A DNA stretch of 64,000 nt from contig NZ_MDKC01000013.1 of assembly GCF_001712755.1 (NCBI RefSeq), positions 279,631-343,630 of the forward strand, given 5' to 3'. The stretch's first letter is position 1. Each line of letters opens with the position of its first letter. A program made the position numbers and the translations under genes. This DNA is from Gottfriedia luciferensis (GTDB lineage: Bacteria; Bacillota; Bacilli; Bacillales; Bacillaceae_G). Shown here in pieces: positions 24,584 through 34,238 of this stretch. The notes below the pieces were generated by a model, which saw only the letters and a list, made by a program, of their open reading frames with translations, was not told the DNA's origin and searched no databases.

Positions 24584-25117
24584 ATGTCAAAATTAGATTA
24601 TGTTGTATCGTATGAAACAATGCTGATTGAAGCTGCGGATCATCCAGAGTATTTAACCAAAATAACAGATAAAAACAAAGGAGTGATCTATTCAAAGCGG
24701 CCAATGAAAGTAATCTTGAAAGAATCAGCCCTCTACCATAATCAATCTATTAAAGGTCATCTCGAAGTCGTAAAAAGTAAATACCCAACTATGAAAAAGA
24801 TTCCTCTTATGATTAATCCCACATTATCTATTATTATGATTCCTACATCTTCGCAAAATAACATATCTTGCAAATGGCTAAATTTTATCCAAATAAATAA
24901 ATATATAAAAGAAAAAAGAAAAACAAGAATACAGTTTAGGAATGGAGAAGAGAGGATATTCTCAATTTCTTATTACATTTTTGATAAACAAGTTAGTAAA
25001 GCAACAAAGATTATTAGTATGTATTTAAGTCAGAAAGTGGAATATAAACTAAAATCAGATGAAGAAAAGTTAATGATGATTAAGGAATTAATAGAAGGAT
25101 ATTCTTTTGATGGGTAG
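24584..25117 (+). CDS. comK: ComK competence transcription factor
   Basis: The product is 177 aa. The central core KKIPLMINPTLSIIMIPTSS, CKWLNFIQINKYI, TRIQFRNGEERIFSISYYIF and DKQVSKATKI follows the ComK family pattern (IPxMIxPxxxIxxFPTxS, W at the DNA-contact segment, TxIxFxNG, ISxxxFxxQ). ComK activates DNA-uptake genes. comFA and comFC lie in the same window and are classical ComK targets. ATG follows AAAGGAGG. The sequence has diverged from B. subtilis ComK, with a shorter C-terminus. The gene is divergent from a sigma-factor gene. Confidence 0.88.
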   Translation: MSKLDYVVSYETMLIEAADHPEYLTKITDKNKGVIYSKRPMKVILKESALYHNQSIKGHLEVVKSKYPTMKKIPLMINPTLSIIMIPTSSQNNISCKWLNFIQINKYIKEKRKTRIQFRNGEERIFSISYYIFDKQVSKATKIISMYLSQKVEYKLKSDEEKLMMIKELIEGYSFDG

Positions 25118-25134
25118 GCTAGAGGCAAGAAATA

Positions 25135-25180
25135 CAAAAAAGCAGGCCTTAAGATCTTATTGATCGTAAATCCTGCTTTA
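25135..25180 (-). terminator. Terminator between comK and slaP
   Basis: AAAGCAGG (25139-25146) pairs with CCTGCTTT (25172-25179), with an inner AGATC/GATC pairing. On the - strand the stem runs into T6, so it serves mainly slaP; on the + strand it may also stop comK transcripts. Confidence 0.75.
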
Positions 25181-25210
25181 AACACTGTGAATCTATTCTT
25201 TAATTATGCC

Positions 25211-26119
25211 TTAAATAACTTCTTGTTCAGGAATTCTAATTGTCCATTGTGAGAACGCATTTATTTCTACTAGTTCTTTAGGGAAGATAAATGTCCATGG
25301 TTTACTCGTATTTGCCTGGATTGTTAATGGAGGTAGTGTGAATAAGCCTTTCGCAATTATTTCGCCATTCTCATTTAACATTTCCAGTGGTAGTAATTCT
25401 AGACTAACAGCTTGTGTTGATCCATTTCGAACTAAAATATTAACGCCTAAGTTGCCTTCTTCATTATAGCTTGCTCGTAAAGCATGTAAGCTCACTTCAT
25501 TTATACGTAATTTAGGTAAAGAATTTACAAGATTGCTTAATTCTGTAATTTGTTCTTCAGTAAGTCGACCTTCCCATGTTGGATCTATATCTAATCGGTG
25601 GATAGTTTTTGATAAATCAAATGCTAACTCAAAACCTTTTTCAGGCAAGTCCTCTTTTAGTAAATACTCTCGTTCAAAAACAAAGCGCCATGGGCGGCTA
25701 CTGCAAGGAGGCATTTCGCCAAGCTCTTCTAGTCTAAAGCCTTTTTTAGCTAATAGTTCTCCTTCTTCACTAATCAATAATAGAATAGCATCTTCTAAAC
25801 GAACTAATTTTTCTAAACTGTTACGAACAAATGCTGTAACAGTTGCACTTCCGTCATCATTAGTTTCAAGTTCGATTGCAGATAATGATAATTGATTTGG
25901 TTTTAAAGGAGAAAGCTCGTTGTTTAAAAATTGATAAACATAACGCTTTTCATCCTCAATATGCATTAATGGATGGAATGAAATTTTAGGAAAAATTTCA
26001 ACCACTTCATTTTCTTCAACTTGAACTGCTTGATCAGTAGATGTTTGTTGCAATAAATCACTCGATGAAACTGTTGAATCTTTACCCTTTTGTAATAAAC
26101 GCTTAATCGATGATAACAT
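25211..26119 (-). CDS. slaP: SlaP, accessory Sec S-layer assembly protein
   Basis: The product is 302 aa, soluble and lacking a signal peptide, built of two similar domains (about 65-175 and 200-300). Each ends in the pattern PxPxxxRPWxFxF / xTSKPWTFIFPKE. This duplicated SLAP domain defines the SecA2-linked protein that in B. anthracis aids secretion of S-layer proteins. Its start overlaps the end of secA2 by 17 nt, so the two are translationally coupled. Substrates are not in the window. Confidence 0.88.
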   Translation of the reverse strand: MLSSIKRLLQKGKDSTVSSSDLLQQTSTDQAVQVEENEVVEIFPKISFHPLMHIEDEKRYVYQFLNNELSPLKPNQLSLSAIELETNDDGSATVTAFVRNSLEKLVRLEDAILLLISEEGELLAKKGFRLEELGEMPPCSSRPWRFVFEREYLLKEDLPEKGFELAFDLSKTIHRLDIDPTWEGRLTEEQITELSNLVNSLPKLRINEVSLHALRASYNEEGNLGVNILVRNGSTQAVSLELLPLEMLNENGEIIAKGLFTLPPLTIQANTSKPWTFIFPKELVEINAFSQWTIRIPEQEVI

Positions 26120-28487
26120 TTTGTTTTTCTACCCCCTGTGGACAAGATAATTCTTGGAATGTTGAAGCAAGATTTGCTGATATTTCTTGTTGTATCGAGT
26201 TATAAGTATGTTCAAACAGAGTAAATCCATCAAATTCATATAGTCGGATTGGATCTTCTTGTTGATACTGTCTTAAGTGTATCCCCTCAATCAATTGTTG
26301 TAAATGCTCTAAATGTTCAGTCCAATATAAATCTATCGTACTTAATGCCGTGCTTTTTAAAATACTAATAAGTATTATTTTTTTCTCTTCCTCTATACCG
26401 CTTAATACATCTTTATATACTGAAAAAGCTTCTTTAACGTTATGCCAAATCTCTTGTTCAGTATTAAAATGTTCAATATCTATTCGAAGTGGTGGTATAA
26501 GTTGTTCAAGTGCTATTTTTCCTTCAAGTAGATCCCAATCTTCAGGTGTACTATCTTTAGGATAGAATTGCATTAATAAGTGATTAACAGTTTCTTCAGC
26601 TTGACCAATAAACCAGTCTAAACCAGTTTCATTTTGTAACAAGTTATTTCTTAATTTATAAATAATACGTCGATGTTCATTTGCAACACCATCTAATTTA
26701 AGCTGCCATTCACGAATTGAAGATTGTTTTCCTTCACAGAGCTTTTGTGTAGATGAAACAAAGTCTTGGATCGTAGAATTTAGTACTTTACCAAATTGAT
26801 CAGCCTGTAGATTCTTAAATAATTTCTCTAGCTTTTCTGGATTATATTTTACAAATAATTCATCTTCTAATGACAGATAGAATTGAGATGAACCAGTGTC
26901 CCCTTGTCTCCCTGCACGCCCTCTTAATTGGAAATCAATGCGCTCACTTTCATGACGTTCGGTTCCAATTACATGAAGACCCCCTAAATCTGATACACCT
27001 TCAGCTAATAAGATATCAGTCCCTCGACCCGCCATATTGGTTGAAATGGTAATCATACCTATTTGCCCAGCTATGGCAATCATCTTTGCCTCTTCTTCAA
27101 CATTTTTTGCATTAAGGAGCTGAAACTTTATCGATTCTTTTTCTAATAATTCTGCGAGTACTTCAGATTGACGAATGGAGGCTGTTCCAATTAGAATTGG
27201 TTGTCCCTTTTTATGTCGTAATTTTACATCTTCTAGAACTGCTCTGAGTTTTTCTTCTGTTTTTTCAAACACAATATCCTCATGGTCAATACGAATTACC
27301 GGTTTATTAGTAGGAATTCGAATAACTTCCATGTTATAAATTTGTAGGAGTTCCTTTTCTTCCGTTTTTGCAGTTCCAGTCATGCCAGAAAGAATTGGGT
27401 ACATCCGGAAATAATTTTGTATTGTTACTGATGCAACCGTATGATTTTCTTCAGTTGTTTTTAACCCTTCCTTTGCCTCGATTGCTTGATGGAGACCGTT
27501 ACTTAATGAGCGTCCCTCCATAATTCGGCCAGTAAATAAGTCAATTAGTCTAATTTCGCCTTCTTGAATAATATAATCAACATCGCGTTGGAATACTAAA
27601 TCGGCTTGCAATGCGTTATGAACATAGTGGAAAAGCGTTGTATGTTCTAGGTCATATAAATTTTCAATCATAAAGGCTTTTTCAATCTTTGAGATCCCTT
27701 TTTCAGTTAAAGTAATTGCTTTAGTTTCTTGATCTAAAAAATAATCCCTATCGTTTATAAACGTACGAATAAAGCGTGCACAAAGCGAGTATAAGTGTGA
27801 CTGTGCGGGTTTTTTTCCTGCAATAATTAATGGTGTCTTTGCTTCATCTATTAATATTGAGTCGACTTCATCAATAATTGCATAATGGTATGGGCGTTGA
27901 ACTTGATCAACTAAAGAAGTAACCATATTATCTCGTAAATAATCAAAACCAAATTCTGTTCCGATTCCATAAGTGATATCTGCATTGTAAGCAGCTTTTT
28001 TAGCCTCTAGAGTTAAGTTGGGAATGTTTAAACCTACTGTAAGACCTAAAAATTTGTGAATTTGCCCAATTTGATCCGCATCGCGTCGGGCTAAATATTC
28101 GTTTATGGTAATAATATGCACGCCCTTTCCCTCAAGCGCACGAGTATAGGCAGGTAATGAAGAAACTAATGTTTTTCCTTCCCCAGTAGGCATTTCAGCA
28201 ATATTTCCATCTAGTAATGCAAGTCCACCAATTAATTGAACATCATAAGGGCGCATCCCTAAAACACGTTTTGATGCTTCACGTACTAGAGCAAAAGCAT
28301 CTATTGTAATTTCATGAGTAACGGCTTCGTTATTAGAAATTTTTTGCTTTAATAGATCAGTAAATTTACGCAAATCTTCATCTAGAAGACTTTCATAGAA
28401 TGGCTCTTTTGTATTTATCTCTTGAACAACTTTTTCATACTCTTTTAATTTTCGATTGCCAATAATTTTTTGCAAAGTCTGGATCAA
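26103..28487 (-). CDS. secA2: SecA2, accessory preprotein translocase ATPase
   Basis: The product is 794 aa. It has the SecA DEAD motor: MPTGEGKTLVSSL (Walker A), [24 protein letters not shown] and the second RecA domain with [17 protein letters not shown] and QLRGRAGRQGD. The C-terminal zinc-binding tail of housekeeping SecA (gene at 54965) is missing, as usual in SecA2. It exports a subset of surface proteins with SlaP. TTG at 28487 is taken as start because AGGAGG lies 8 nt before it and the resulting N-terminus (…IIGNRKLKEYEKVVQEIN) fits SecA2 proteins; the frame is open to 28559. Confidence 0.92.
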   Translation of the reverse strand: MIQTLQKIIGNRKLKEYEKVVQEINTKEPFYESLLDEDLRKFTDLLKQKISNNEAVTHEITIDAFALVREASKRVLGMRPYDVQLIGGLALLDGNIAEMPTGEGKTLVSSLPAYTRALEGKGVHIITINEYLARRDADQIGQIHKFLGLTVGLNIPNLTLEAKKAAYNADITYGIGTEFGFDYLRDNMVTSLVDQVQRPYHYAIIDEVDSILIDEAKTPLIIAGKKPAQSHLYSLCARFIRTFINDRDYFLDQETKAITLTEKGISKIEKAFMIENLYDLEHTTLFHYVHNALQADLVFQRDVDYIIQEGEIRLIDLFTGRIMEGRSLSNGLHQAIEAKEGLKTTEENHTVASVTIQNYFRMYPILSGMTGTAKTEEKELLQIYNMEVIRIPTNKPVIRIDHEDIVFEKTEEKLRAVLEDVKLRHKKGQPILIGTASIRQSEVLAELLEKESIKFQLLNAKNVEEEAKMIAIAGQIGMITISTNMAGRGTDILLAEGVSDLGGLHVIGTERHESERIDFQLRGRAGRQGDTGSSQFYLSLEDELFVKYNPEKLEKLFKNLQADQFGKVLNSTIQDFVSSTQKLCEGKQSSIREWQLKLDGVANEHRRIIYKLRNNLLQNETGLDWFIGQAEETVNHLLMQFYPKDSTPEDWDLLEGKIALEQLIPPLRIDIEHFNTEQEIWHNVKEAFSVYKDVLSGIEEEKKIILISILKSTALSTIDLYWTEHLEHLQQLIEGIHLRQYQQEDPIRLYEFDGFTLFEHTYNSIQQEISANLASTFQELSCPQGVEKQNVIID

Positions 28488-28715
28488 GGGTGTTCCCTCC
28501 TGAGCTGGTAATCTATCAAGCCTCTTCTTTAAATGTATCATAAGTTTTACGGGACTCAAGGTGTAAATAGTGGGAATTTATAGAAAAGATTGAAAATTAT
28601 ATTATTAATACTAAAGTAAAAATCATTAGGAATCAAAATGAAGCGATCAATCTTTAAGTAAAAATAACTAGTTAATTTCAAAATGTGACAAATTGCTTAC
28701 TTCCTATTATATATA

Positions 28716-28750
28716 ATCTTAGTAGTTTCATATTAATAGTCTACTAAGAT
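28716..28750. promoter_or_regulatory. 10-bp inverted repeat in the leader of the beta-propeller gene
   Basis: ATCTTAGTAG (28716-28725) and CTACTAAGAT (28741-28750) form a perfect inverted repeat separated by 15 nt. It lies just downstream of TATATAAT and ends a few bases before the Shine-Dalgarno (GAGGGAGAG). It could be an operator or a leader hairpin that limits ribosome access. Confidence 0.5.
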
Positions 28751-28768
28751 ATGAGGGAGAGAGCTTAA

Positions 28769-30418
28769 TTGAAGACAAAGATCGGAATAATCTTTTCTGC
28801 TGCAATACTTTTAACAAGTATATTTAGTTCACCATCGTTGAAACATAGAGGCACAAAACATGAGACCAATTTAATAAGTAATAATGAAGTAAAAGCTGCA
28901 ACAGATCAAAAGAGTAGTGAGCAATCGACACTTCAAAAGGTTGAGACAAATCAAACAAAAAAATGGGAAGCACTACAACTGAATCCACTCCCAAGTAGTA
29001 AAAACTTATCGTATAGTTTCAGTAATAGTACAAAAGTGTTTACGAGGCCTTTCCCAGAGCAGTATCAAACGATTAATGGAATATTGAGCTTTCGAGGCGG
29101 ACCTTTCCGAAATAACGGTTCGATGGGAACGACAATTATTTCAAAGCAAATGTTAGTTAAGAGCTGGTCGTTTCAAACTTCTTCTTCATCTGGATGGGGC
29201 GGGGGATCAGGATGGACTGGCCAACCTAGTGTAATTGAATGGAAACCACAAGAACAAAAAATTATGAATTTATATTCTCAATTTAAAACAAAGTCAAATT
29301 TTAAAGAAGTAGTCTATGGATCTTTAGATGGAAGAGTTTACTTTTTAGACTTAGCAACAGGTAAGAAAACAAGAAATCCAATTAATATTCAAAATCCAAT
29401 TAAGGGTAGTGTAGCTCTTGATCCACGTGGTTATCCTCTTTTATATGTTGGACAAGGTATACCACAAACCGGAAAAATAGGTATGAGGATTTTTAGTCTG
29501 ATTGATGGCTCTCAATTAGCATTTATTCCAGGAATTGATTCTTATTCTTTTCGCGGTTGGGGAGCTTTTGATGGCTCTGCGTTATTTAACCGTGAAGATG
29601 ATGCTATGTTAGTCGGCGGGGAAAATGGACTAGTTTATTTTATAAAACTAAATACTAAATATGATCCAAAGGCTCAAAAGATAAAAATTTCTCCAGTAAT
29701 TTCAAAATATCGATATAAACTTAAAAATAATTCTTATCAAGGTATTGAAAATTCAGTAGCGGTATTTAAAAATATTGCATACTTCGCCGATAATGGTGGT
29801 GGTATTCAAGCGCTGGATATTATTAAGAAAAGGCCAATTTGGGCAAATAATGCATATGATGATACGGATGCGTCAATTGTCATAGAGAATTCAAATGGTA
29901 CACCGTTTTTATACACAGGTTCTGAAATCGATAAACAAGGAACTAAAGGCTATGCACGCATTCAAAAGTTAAATGGGCTTACTGGTAAAGTAATTTGGGA
30001 GAAGAAGATACCCGGTTATTCGATAAAAGGTAATCATCCTGTTAATGGTGGACTGTTAGCGACGCCAATTGTTGGAACCGGGCCATTAAAAGGGCAGGTT
30101 ATCTTTAATATTTCAAGGTATAAAAGGATGAATGGGGGCTTGTTAATTAGCTATGATACTGTTACGGGGAAAGAAAAATGGCATTTAGAGTTACCAAACT
30201 ATGCTTGGTCATCTACAGTAGCGGTTTATACAAAGGACAATAAAGCTTACTTCATTCAAGGTGATTCCGTTGGTAACCTGTACTTAATAAGTGGTAGCGG
30301 AAAAATTATTAATAAGATCAATCTAGGTGCAAATATTGAGGCGTCTCCAGTTGTAGTTGGACAACAAGTAATTGTTGGAACTAGAGGAGGTAAATATATT
30401 AGCGTCAATATTAAATAA
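28769..30418 (+). CDS. Secreted PQQ-type beta-propeller protein
   Basis: The product is 549 aa with TTG start after GAGGGAGAG. An N-terminal signal peptide (KIGIIFSAAILLTSIFSS) is followed by a Ser/Thr/Gln-rich linker to about residue 90. Then come about seven blades with GxVYFLDLATGKK, NGLVYFIKLNT, GGGIQALDI, LNGLTGKVIWEK, YDTVTGKEKW and GNLYLISGSGKI, the repeat pattern of PQQ/BamB-like propellers. The segment FRGGPFRNNGSMG is typical of the enzyme-like subfamily but no catalytic residues can be assigned. It is probably an extracellular binding or scaffold protein. Monocistronic, with its own terminator. Confidence 0.75.
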   Translation: MKTKIGIIFSAAILLTSIFSSPSLKHRGTKHETNLISNNEVKAATDQKSSEQSTLQKVETNQTKKWEALQLNPLPSSKNLSYSFSNSTKVFTRPFPEQYQTINGILSFRGGPFRNNGSMGTTIISKQMLVKSWSFQTSSSSGWGGGSGWTGQPSVIEWKPQEQKIMNLYSQFKTKSNFKEVVYGSLDGRVYFLDLATGKKTRNPINIQNPIKGSVALDPRGYPLLYVGQGIPQTGKIGMRIFSLIDGSQLAFIPGIDSYSFRGWGAFDGSALFNREDDAMLVGGENGLVYFIKLNTKYDPKAQKIKISPVISKYRYKLKNNSYQGIENSVAVFKNIAYFADNGGGIQALDIIKKRPIWANNAYDDTDASIVIENSNGTPFLYTGSEIDKQGTKGYARIQKLNGLTGKVIWEKKIPGYSIKGNHPVNGGLLATPIVGTGPLKGQVIFNISRYKRMNGGLLISYDTVTGKEKWHLELPNYAWSSTVAVYTKDNKAYFIQGDSVGNLYLISGSGKIINKINLGANIEASPVVVGQQVIVGTRGGKYISVNIK

Positions 30419-30433
30419 TTATAGTGATGAATG

Positions 30434-30470
30434 ATCCCTAATTCCGTTTGCGGAGCTAGGGATTTCTTGT
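30434..30470 (+). terminator. Terminator after the beta-propeller gene
   Basis: ATCCCTA…TAGGGAT with an inner TCCG/CGGA pairing, followed by TTCTTGTTT. Confidence 0.8.
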
Positions 30471-30603
30471 TTATTTGATAAAGTCTTTTCAATTGTGTTA
30501 ATAACGTATTAAACTTCTATTAAAAGAATTGGATTTTAAGCAAATAGATTAGATAATATGATAAGTGTATTTATTTATAACTGTATCAGGGGAGTGAAAG
30601 AAT

Positions 30604-31197
30604 TTGGCTAATAAGGCAGAAAACAATGTTGAAAGTCGTTCAGAACATAGAAAACTTAAGAATAAGGATGATGGTTTAAGTAGTAAACGATATTTTTCGT
30701 TAATACTCTCGATAGCTGGAGTACTTATAATTGGTGCTACAGCAATTTTTTATGTTTACCCAAAAATAATGAATGAAGGTAATATTCATCCGCAAAATGC
30801 TTCTACACAGGCAGCAGCGGATAAGGAAGTAAAAAAAGAAGCAAAGAGTGAAAAGGCGACTGAAACAAAAACTAAGGAAGTTGCTAAAGAAACAACTAAG
30901 AAGGAAGCGACTTCTAAGGAAACAAAAGTCACCGATGAAGAAAAGCAATCAAAAGATTATGTTTTACCGGAAAGTAATAGTAGAAAACTAACGAATGCAG
31001 ATCTAATAAAATTAGCTCCTAATGAATTGCGTTTAGCTAGAAATGAGATTTATGCTAGGCATGGTTTAGTATTTAAATCTAGTGACTTGACGATTTATTT
31101 CAGCTCGAAGTCTTGGTATAAACCTAATCCAGCATATGGCGGAGAGCTTAATGATGTTGAAAAATATAATTTAAGTTTAATTAAATCTAGGGAATAG
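30604..31197 (+). CDS. Membrane-anchored YARHG-domain protein
   Basis: The product is 197 aa with TTG start after GGGGAGTG. A cytoplasmic basic N-terminus, one transmembrane helix (about 31-52), a long Lys/Glu/Thr-rich linker (about 65-115) and a C-terminal YARHG domain (about 130-195: LAPNELRLARNEIYARHGLVF, YFSSKSWYKPNP, LNDVEKYNLSLIK). The YARHG domain is extracellular and common in Firmicute surface proteins; its ligand is unknown. It is monocistronic and ends in a bidirectional terminator. Confidence 0.85.
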   Translation: MANKAENNVESRSEHRKLKNKDDGLSSKRYFSLILSIAGVLIIGATAIFYVYPKIMNEGNIHPQNASTQAAADKEVKKEAKSEKATETKTKEVAKETTKKEATSKETKVTDEEKQSKDYVLPESNSRKLTNADLIKLAPNELRLARNEIYARHGLVFKSSDLTIYFSSKSWYKPNPAYGGELNDVEKYNLSLIKSRE

Positions 31198-31228
31198 TTG
31201 GAAAATGACAGTTACATCAAAAGCTAGT

Positions 31229-31268
31229 AAAAAAGCAAAGTTCAGTGATTGATGAACTTTGCTTTTTT
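31229..31268. terminator. Bidirectional terminator
   Basis: A 14-bp stem AAAAGCAAAGTTCA/TGAACTTTGCTTTT with an 8-nt loop and T6 on the + strand. It lies between convergent genes and has A-rich DNA on the other side, so it can serve both. Confidence 0.9.
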
Positions 31269-31305
31269 ACTGACGCTTTTTGATAAGGAAATACTTGAGT
31301 ATGTC

Positions 31306-32688
31306 TTAAAGTTTAATCTCGGTTACTTGACTATCTAACCATTTTAAGATTTTCTTTGCTCCATTTTTCTTAGCTACTTCTTTTACTGTCATTCCTTCCA
31401 CATTCTTTATTGATAAGTCGGCACCTTTTTTTATTAGATACTGGAATGTTTTTACATCATCAACTTCATAAGTTGTATCAAAAATAGGTGATTCTCCTGA
31501 ACTGTCTTGCTGGTTTATATCTGCCCCGTATTTTAGTAGTAAGTCAATTGCTTGCTTGTCTCCCATAGAAGCAGCGGCGTGTAAGATTGTCCAATCATCT
31601 GCATCTCCTATAGAAGGATTAGCTCCGTTATCAAGTAATAACTTTAAAATTTCCAAGTTAAGATGATCTTCATCAGTATATGAAGCTTTGAGAAGTGGAG
31701 ATTCGTAGTTATCATTCAATTCATTTACGTCTGCTCCTTCGTCAATTAACTTTTTAACTTGTTCAATATCGTTATCAAGTACTGCTTGCGTTAATGGTGT
31801 TTCCGCAGCTAAAAAGCCATCAACGAATGATTGTGCTAGCGGAATCGCTTTTTCTACTAATAAACCTGCACCGACTATAACCCCGAATGACAAACCGAAT
31901 ACAATTACTGCAATTCCGTATACGCGTTTTGGTGTTTTAAATTTAATATCACTTTCTACATTATTAAAATGATGCAAAGCGTTAATACGTTTAGGTAAAG
32001 TTGGATGGGACATTAATCGTTCACTTAACCAAATTAAAAAGCCTTTTTCATTACTACTATTTAATAAATATTCACGCTGATCAATTTGTTGATAATATTT
32101 CCGACCAACGGCTAACATTGTAAGTGCTTGAGTCGATGCTTCAAAATCATTTATATAATGACTAGCCATTCGATCGCTTGTATACTCACATGCACGGGAA
32201 TATGCCGAGCCTAAAAAAGGAACCCAATTTGCAGGCAATACTAAAGCCTGTTTTAGAAGATGGTTTCGTTTAATATGTGCAAGTTCGTGTGCAATCACGA
32301 AATCAACTACTTTTGGATTTGATTCAATCTCTTCGAATAGATCTGAATATAAAACAATCATATTTCGTCCAAAGAATCGCGTAGCAAAGGCGTTTAATAG
32401 TCCTCCTGATTGGACTACATACACATCTGGTAGAAAATAAAAACCCATTTCCTTTGAAATTTCTCTTGTTCTGAAATATACCTCTGGAAATTGTTTCTCA
32501 GTAATCTTAACGCCATTTATACGTATGTGGGCAGTGGAAATTAAATGGGCAAAGAGTGGTAAAACAATTAAAATTCCTAAAATAATAAGACCAACAACAC
32601 TTAAAATAAGTAAAAAATAAATTGGAATACTTAAAAGTAAAAGTAATATAAAATAAATCGATTCTTTCCTATTAATTAACGGCTTCAA
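31306..32688 (-). CDS. M48 family metalloprotease with C-terminal ankyrin repeats
   Basis: The product is 460 aa with TTG start after GGAGGAG. Two N-terminal membrane helices (about 10-50) are followed by an M48 domain with the zinc motif HELAH (about 134-138) and third ligand Glu in ACEYTSDRMA. A further membrane helix lies near 255-285. Residues about 295-455 form four to five ankyrin repeats (TPLTQAVLDNDIEQVKKLIDEGADVN, DWTILHAAASMGDKQAIDLLLKYGADIN). HtpX-like M48 enzymes act in membrane protein quality control; the ankyrin module may hold substrates or regulate access. The combination is uncommon. Confidence 0.88.
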   Translation of the reverse strand: MKPLINRKESIYFILLLLLSIPIYFLLILSVVGLIILGILIVLPLFAHLISTAHIRINGVKITEKQFPEVYFRTREISKEMGFYFLPDVYVVQSGGLLNAFATRFFGRNMIVLYSDLFEEIESNPKVVDFVIAHELAHIKRNHLLKQALVLPANWVPFLGSAYSRACEYTSDRMASHYINDFEASTQALTMLAVGRKYYQQIDQREYLLNSSNEKGFLIWLSERLMSHPTLPKRINALHHFNNVESDIKFKTPKRVYGIAVIVFGLSFGVIVGAGLLVEKAIPLAQSFVDGFLAAETPLTQAVLDNDIEQVKKLIDEGADVNELNDNYESPLLKASYTDEDHLNLEILKLLLDNGANPSIGDADDWTILHAAASMGDKQAIDLLLKYGADINQQDSSGESPIFDTTYEVDDVKTFQYLIKKGADLSIKNVEGMTVKEVAKKNGAKKILKWLDSQVTEIKL

Positions 32689-32934
32689 TTTTTCTCCTCC
32701 TATACCTCAATTCCTATAGTTTAACAAGTAAATGGAAAGGATGTCATACATATATTTAAGAGAAATGAAACCAATTACTGCCACTAAATAATAAAAAAAT
32801 TTCTTTTTACCCTTTAAATAAAAAATAGTATGATAGACTATAGTTTACTTTTTTAAGTATTTATTTAGATTCAATTTATATATTAAAAACATGCACTATA
32901 ATAGAATGAAAATTTAAGGGGAAGTTAAAAATAA

Positions 32935-34233
32935 ATGGAAACTCAGTTAAGAGAACAAAATTCCTTGTCAAGAGCGGGTATACGAACAATGCGAAAAACA
33001 CGAATACCTAGTTTTAAAAGAAAATGGATGTTTATTTTAATACCAATTATCGTGATATTAATTACACATTTAACGTTAAATTACTTAAATTCGCCTAAAA
33101 GATTAGTGAAGATTTTTGATAAAGCTGTGTCAGATAATAATTTTAAAGAAGTTACACATATGTTACAAAAAGGCGGTACCGGGGCATCCCTAGATGAAGA
33201 ATCGGTAATCGCATTTATGGATTACTTAAATAGCTATAATGTATTAGATAAATTAGACGATATGGTTCAAAAAAATAAAGTAATTAATAGTAAGTTAATA
33301 GATGGTCGTGGAAATTATGTACTTTCAATTAAAAAGGGTAGTAAATTTTTAGGGATTTATCAAACGTATTTAATAAGTGCCCAACCATTCGAATTAAAGA
33401 TTACTTCGCCAATTGATGACATTGAATTAAAATTAAATAATCATATTACTCATTTGAATAAAGACGAATATGAAACAACATACCACAAAATTTTACCTGG
33501 AAAGTACACTATGGCTGTTTCATATAAAGGTGTTTATAGTGATGTTAAGGATTCAGTTGATATAGATTTTTCGTCTGCTTCAAAAAATAAGTTATCACAA
33601 GAATTAACTTTTAATGTTAGTTATGTCCAAATTTATTCAAACGAACCTGAGGCAGAACTATTTGTAAATGGAAAAGATACGGGGCAAAAAGTAAGTGAAC
33701 TAGACCGCTTTGGTCCATTTTTATTAAATGGTAAAACAGTAGTTCACGCTGAAATTGAAAAGAATGGTGAATTATTTAAAACGGATGATATTCCGGTAAC
33801 AGGAAAATATGTAGATTTAATGTTTGATACCCCAGTAGAAAATCAAGACACTACAGATCAAAAAGATGGTTTCTTTGCTGGACTTAAACGATTTTTTGAT
33901 AAGTATTTACCAAGTCCTAAGCCTTCTTCTGATTTAGAAGAAAAGCAACTAATCAACGGCTTGTTTAATCAAAATGGCCAAGCATTCTTACAGTCTAAGG
34001 AATATCAAGACAAAATTAAGAAAAAAGATACAACGCAAAAACTCACAAGCTTTTCTATGAAAAATTCAAAGCAAGATGATTCAGGTATGATCATTACAAC
34101 AAATGAGTCATATGAGATAACTGATAAACATGGTAAAACTAAAATGAAATCATTTGAAATTACTTACCACTTCTCAAGAGAAAAAGATGAATTAAAAATG
34201 GATCGTATAATAGAAGTAAAAGAGATAAAGTAA
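32935..34233 (+). CDS. TcaA/YvbJ-like membrane protein
   Basis: The product is 432 aa. A cytoplasmic N-terminus (35 residues) and one transmembrane helix (about 31-51) are followed by an extracellular region: an N-terminal helical domain (LVKIFDKAVSDNNFKEVTHML), two beta-rich modules (PGKYTMAVSYKGVYSDV; YSNEPEAELFVNGKDTG) and an NTF2-like C-terminal domain. This order matches the TcaA/YvbJ family, which in staphylococci affects glycopeptide sensitivity and wall teichoic acid release. The usual N-terminal zinc ribbon is missing here. Monocistronic. Confidence 0.75.
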   Translation: METQLREQNSLSRAGIRTMRKTRIPSFKRKWMFILIPIIVILITHLTLNYLNSPKRLVKIFDKAVSDNNFKEVTHMLQKGGTGASLDEESVIAFMDYLNSYNVLDKLDDMVQKNKVINSKLIDGRGNYVLSIKKGSKFLGIYQTYLISAQPFELKITSPIDDIELKLNNHITHLNKDEYETTYHKILPGKYTMAVSYKGVYSDVKDSVDIDFSSASKNKLSQELTFNVSYVQIYSNEPEAELFVNGKDTGQKVSELDRFGPFLLNGKTVVHAEIEKNGELFKTDDIPVTGKYVDLMFDTPVENQDTTDQKDGFFAGLKRFFDKYLPSPKPSSDLEEKQLINGLFNQNGQAFLQSKEYQDKIKKKDTTQKLTSFSMKNSKQDDSGMIITTNESYEITDKHGKTKMKSFEITYHFSREKDELKMDRIIEVKEIK

Positions 34234-34238
34234 ATTGT

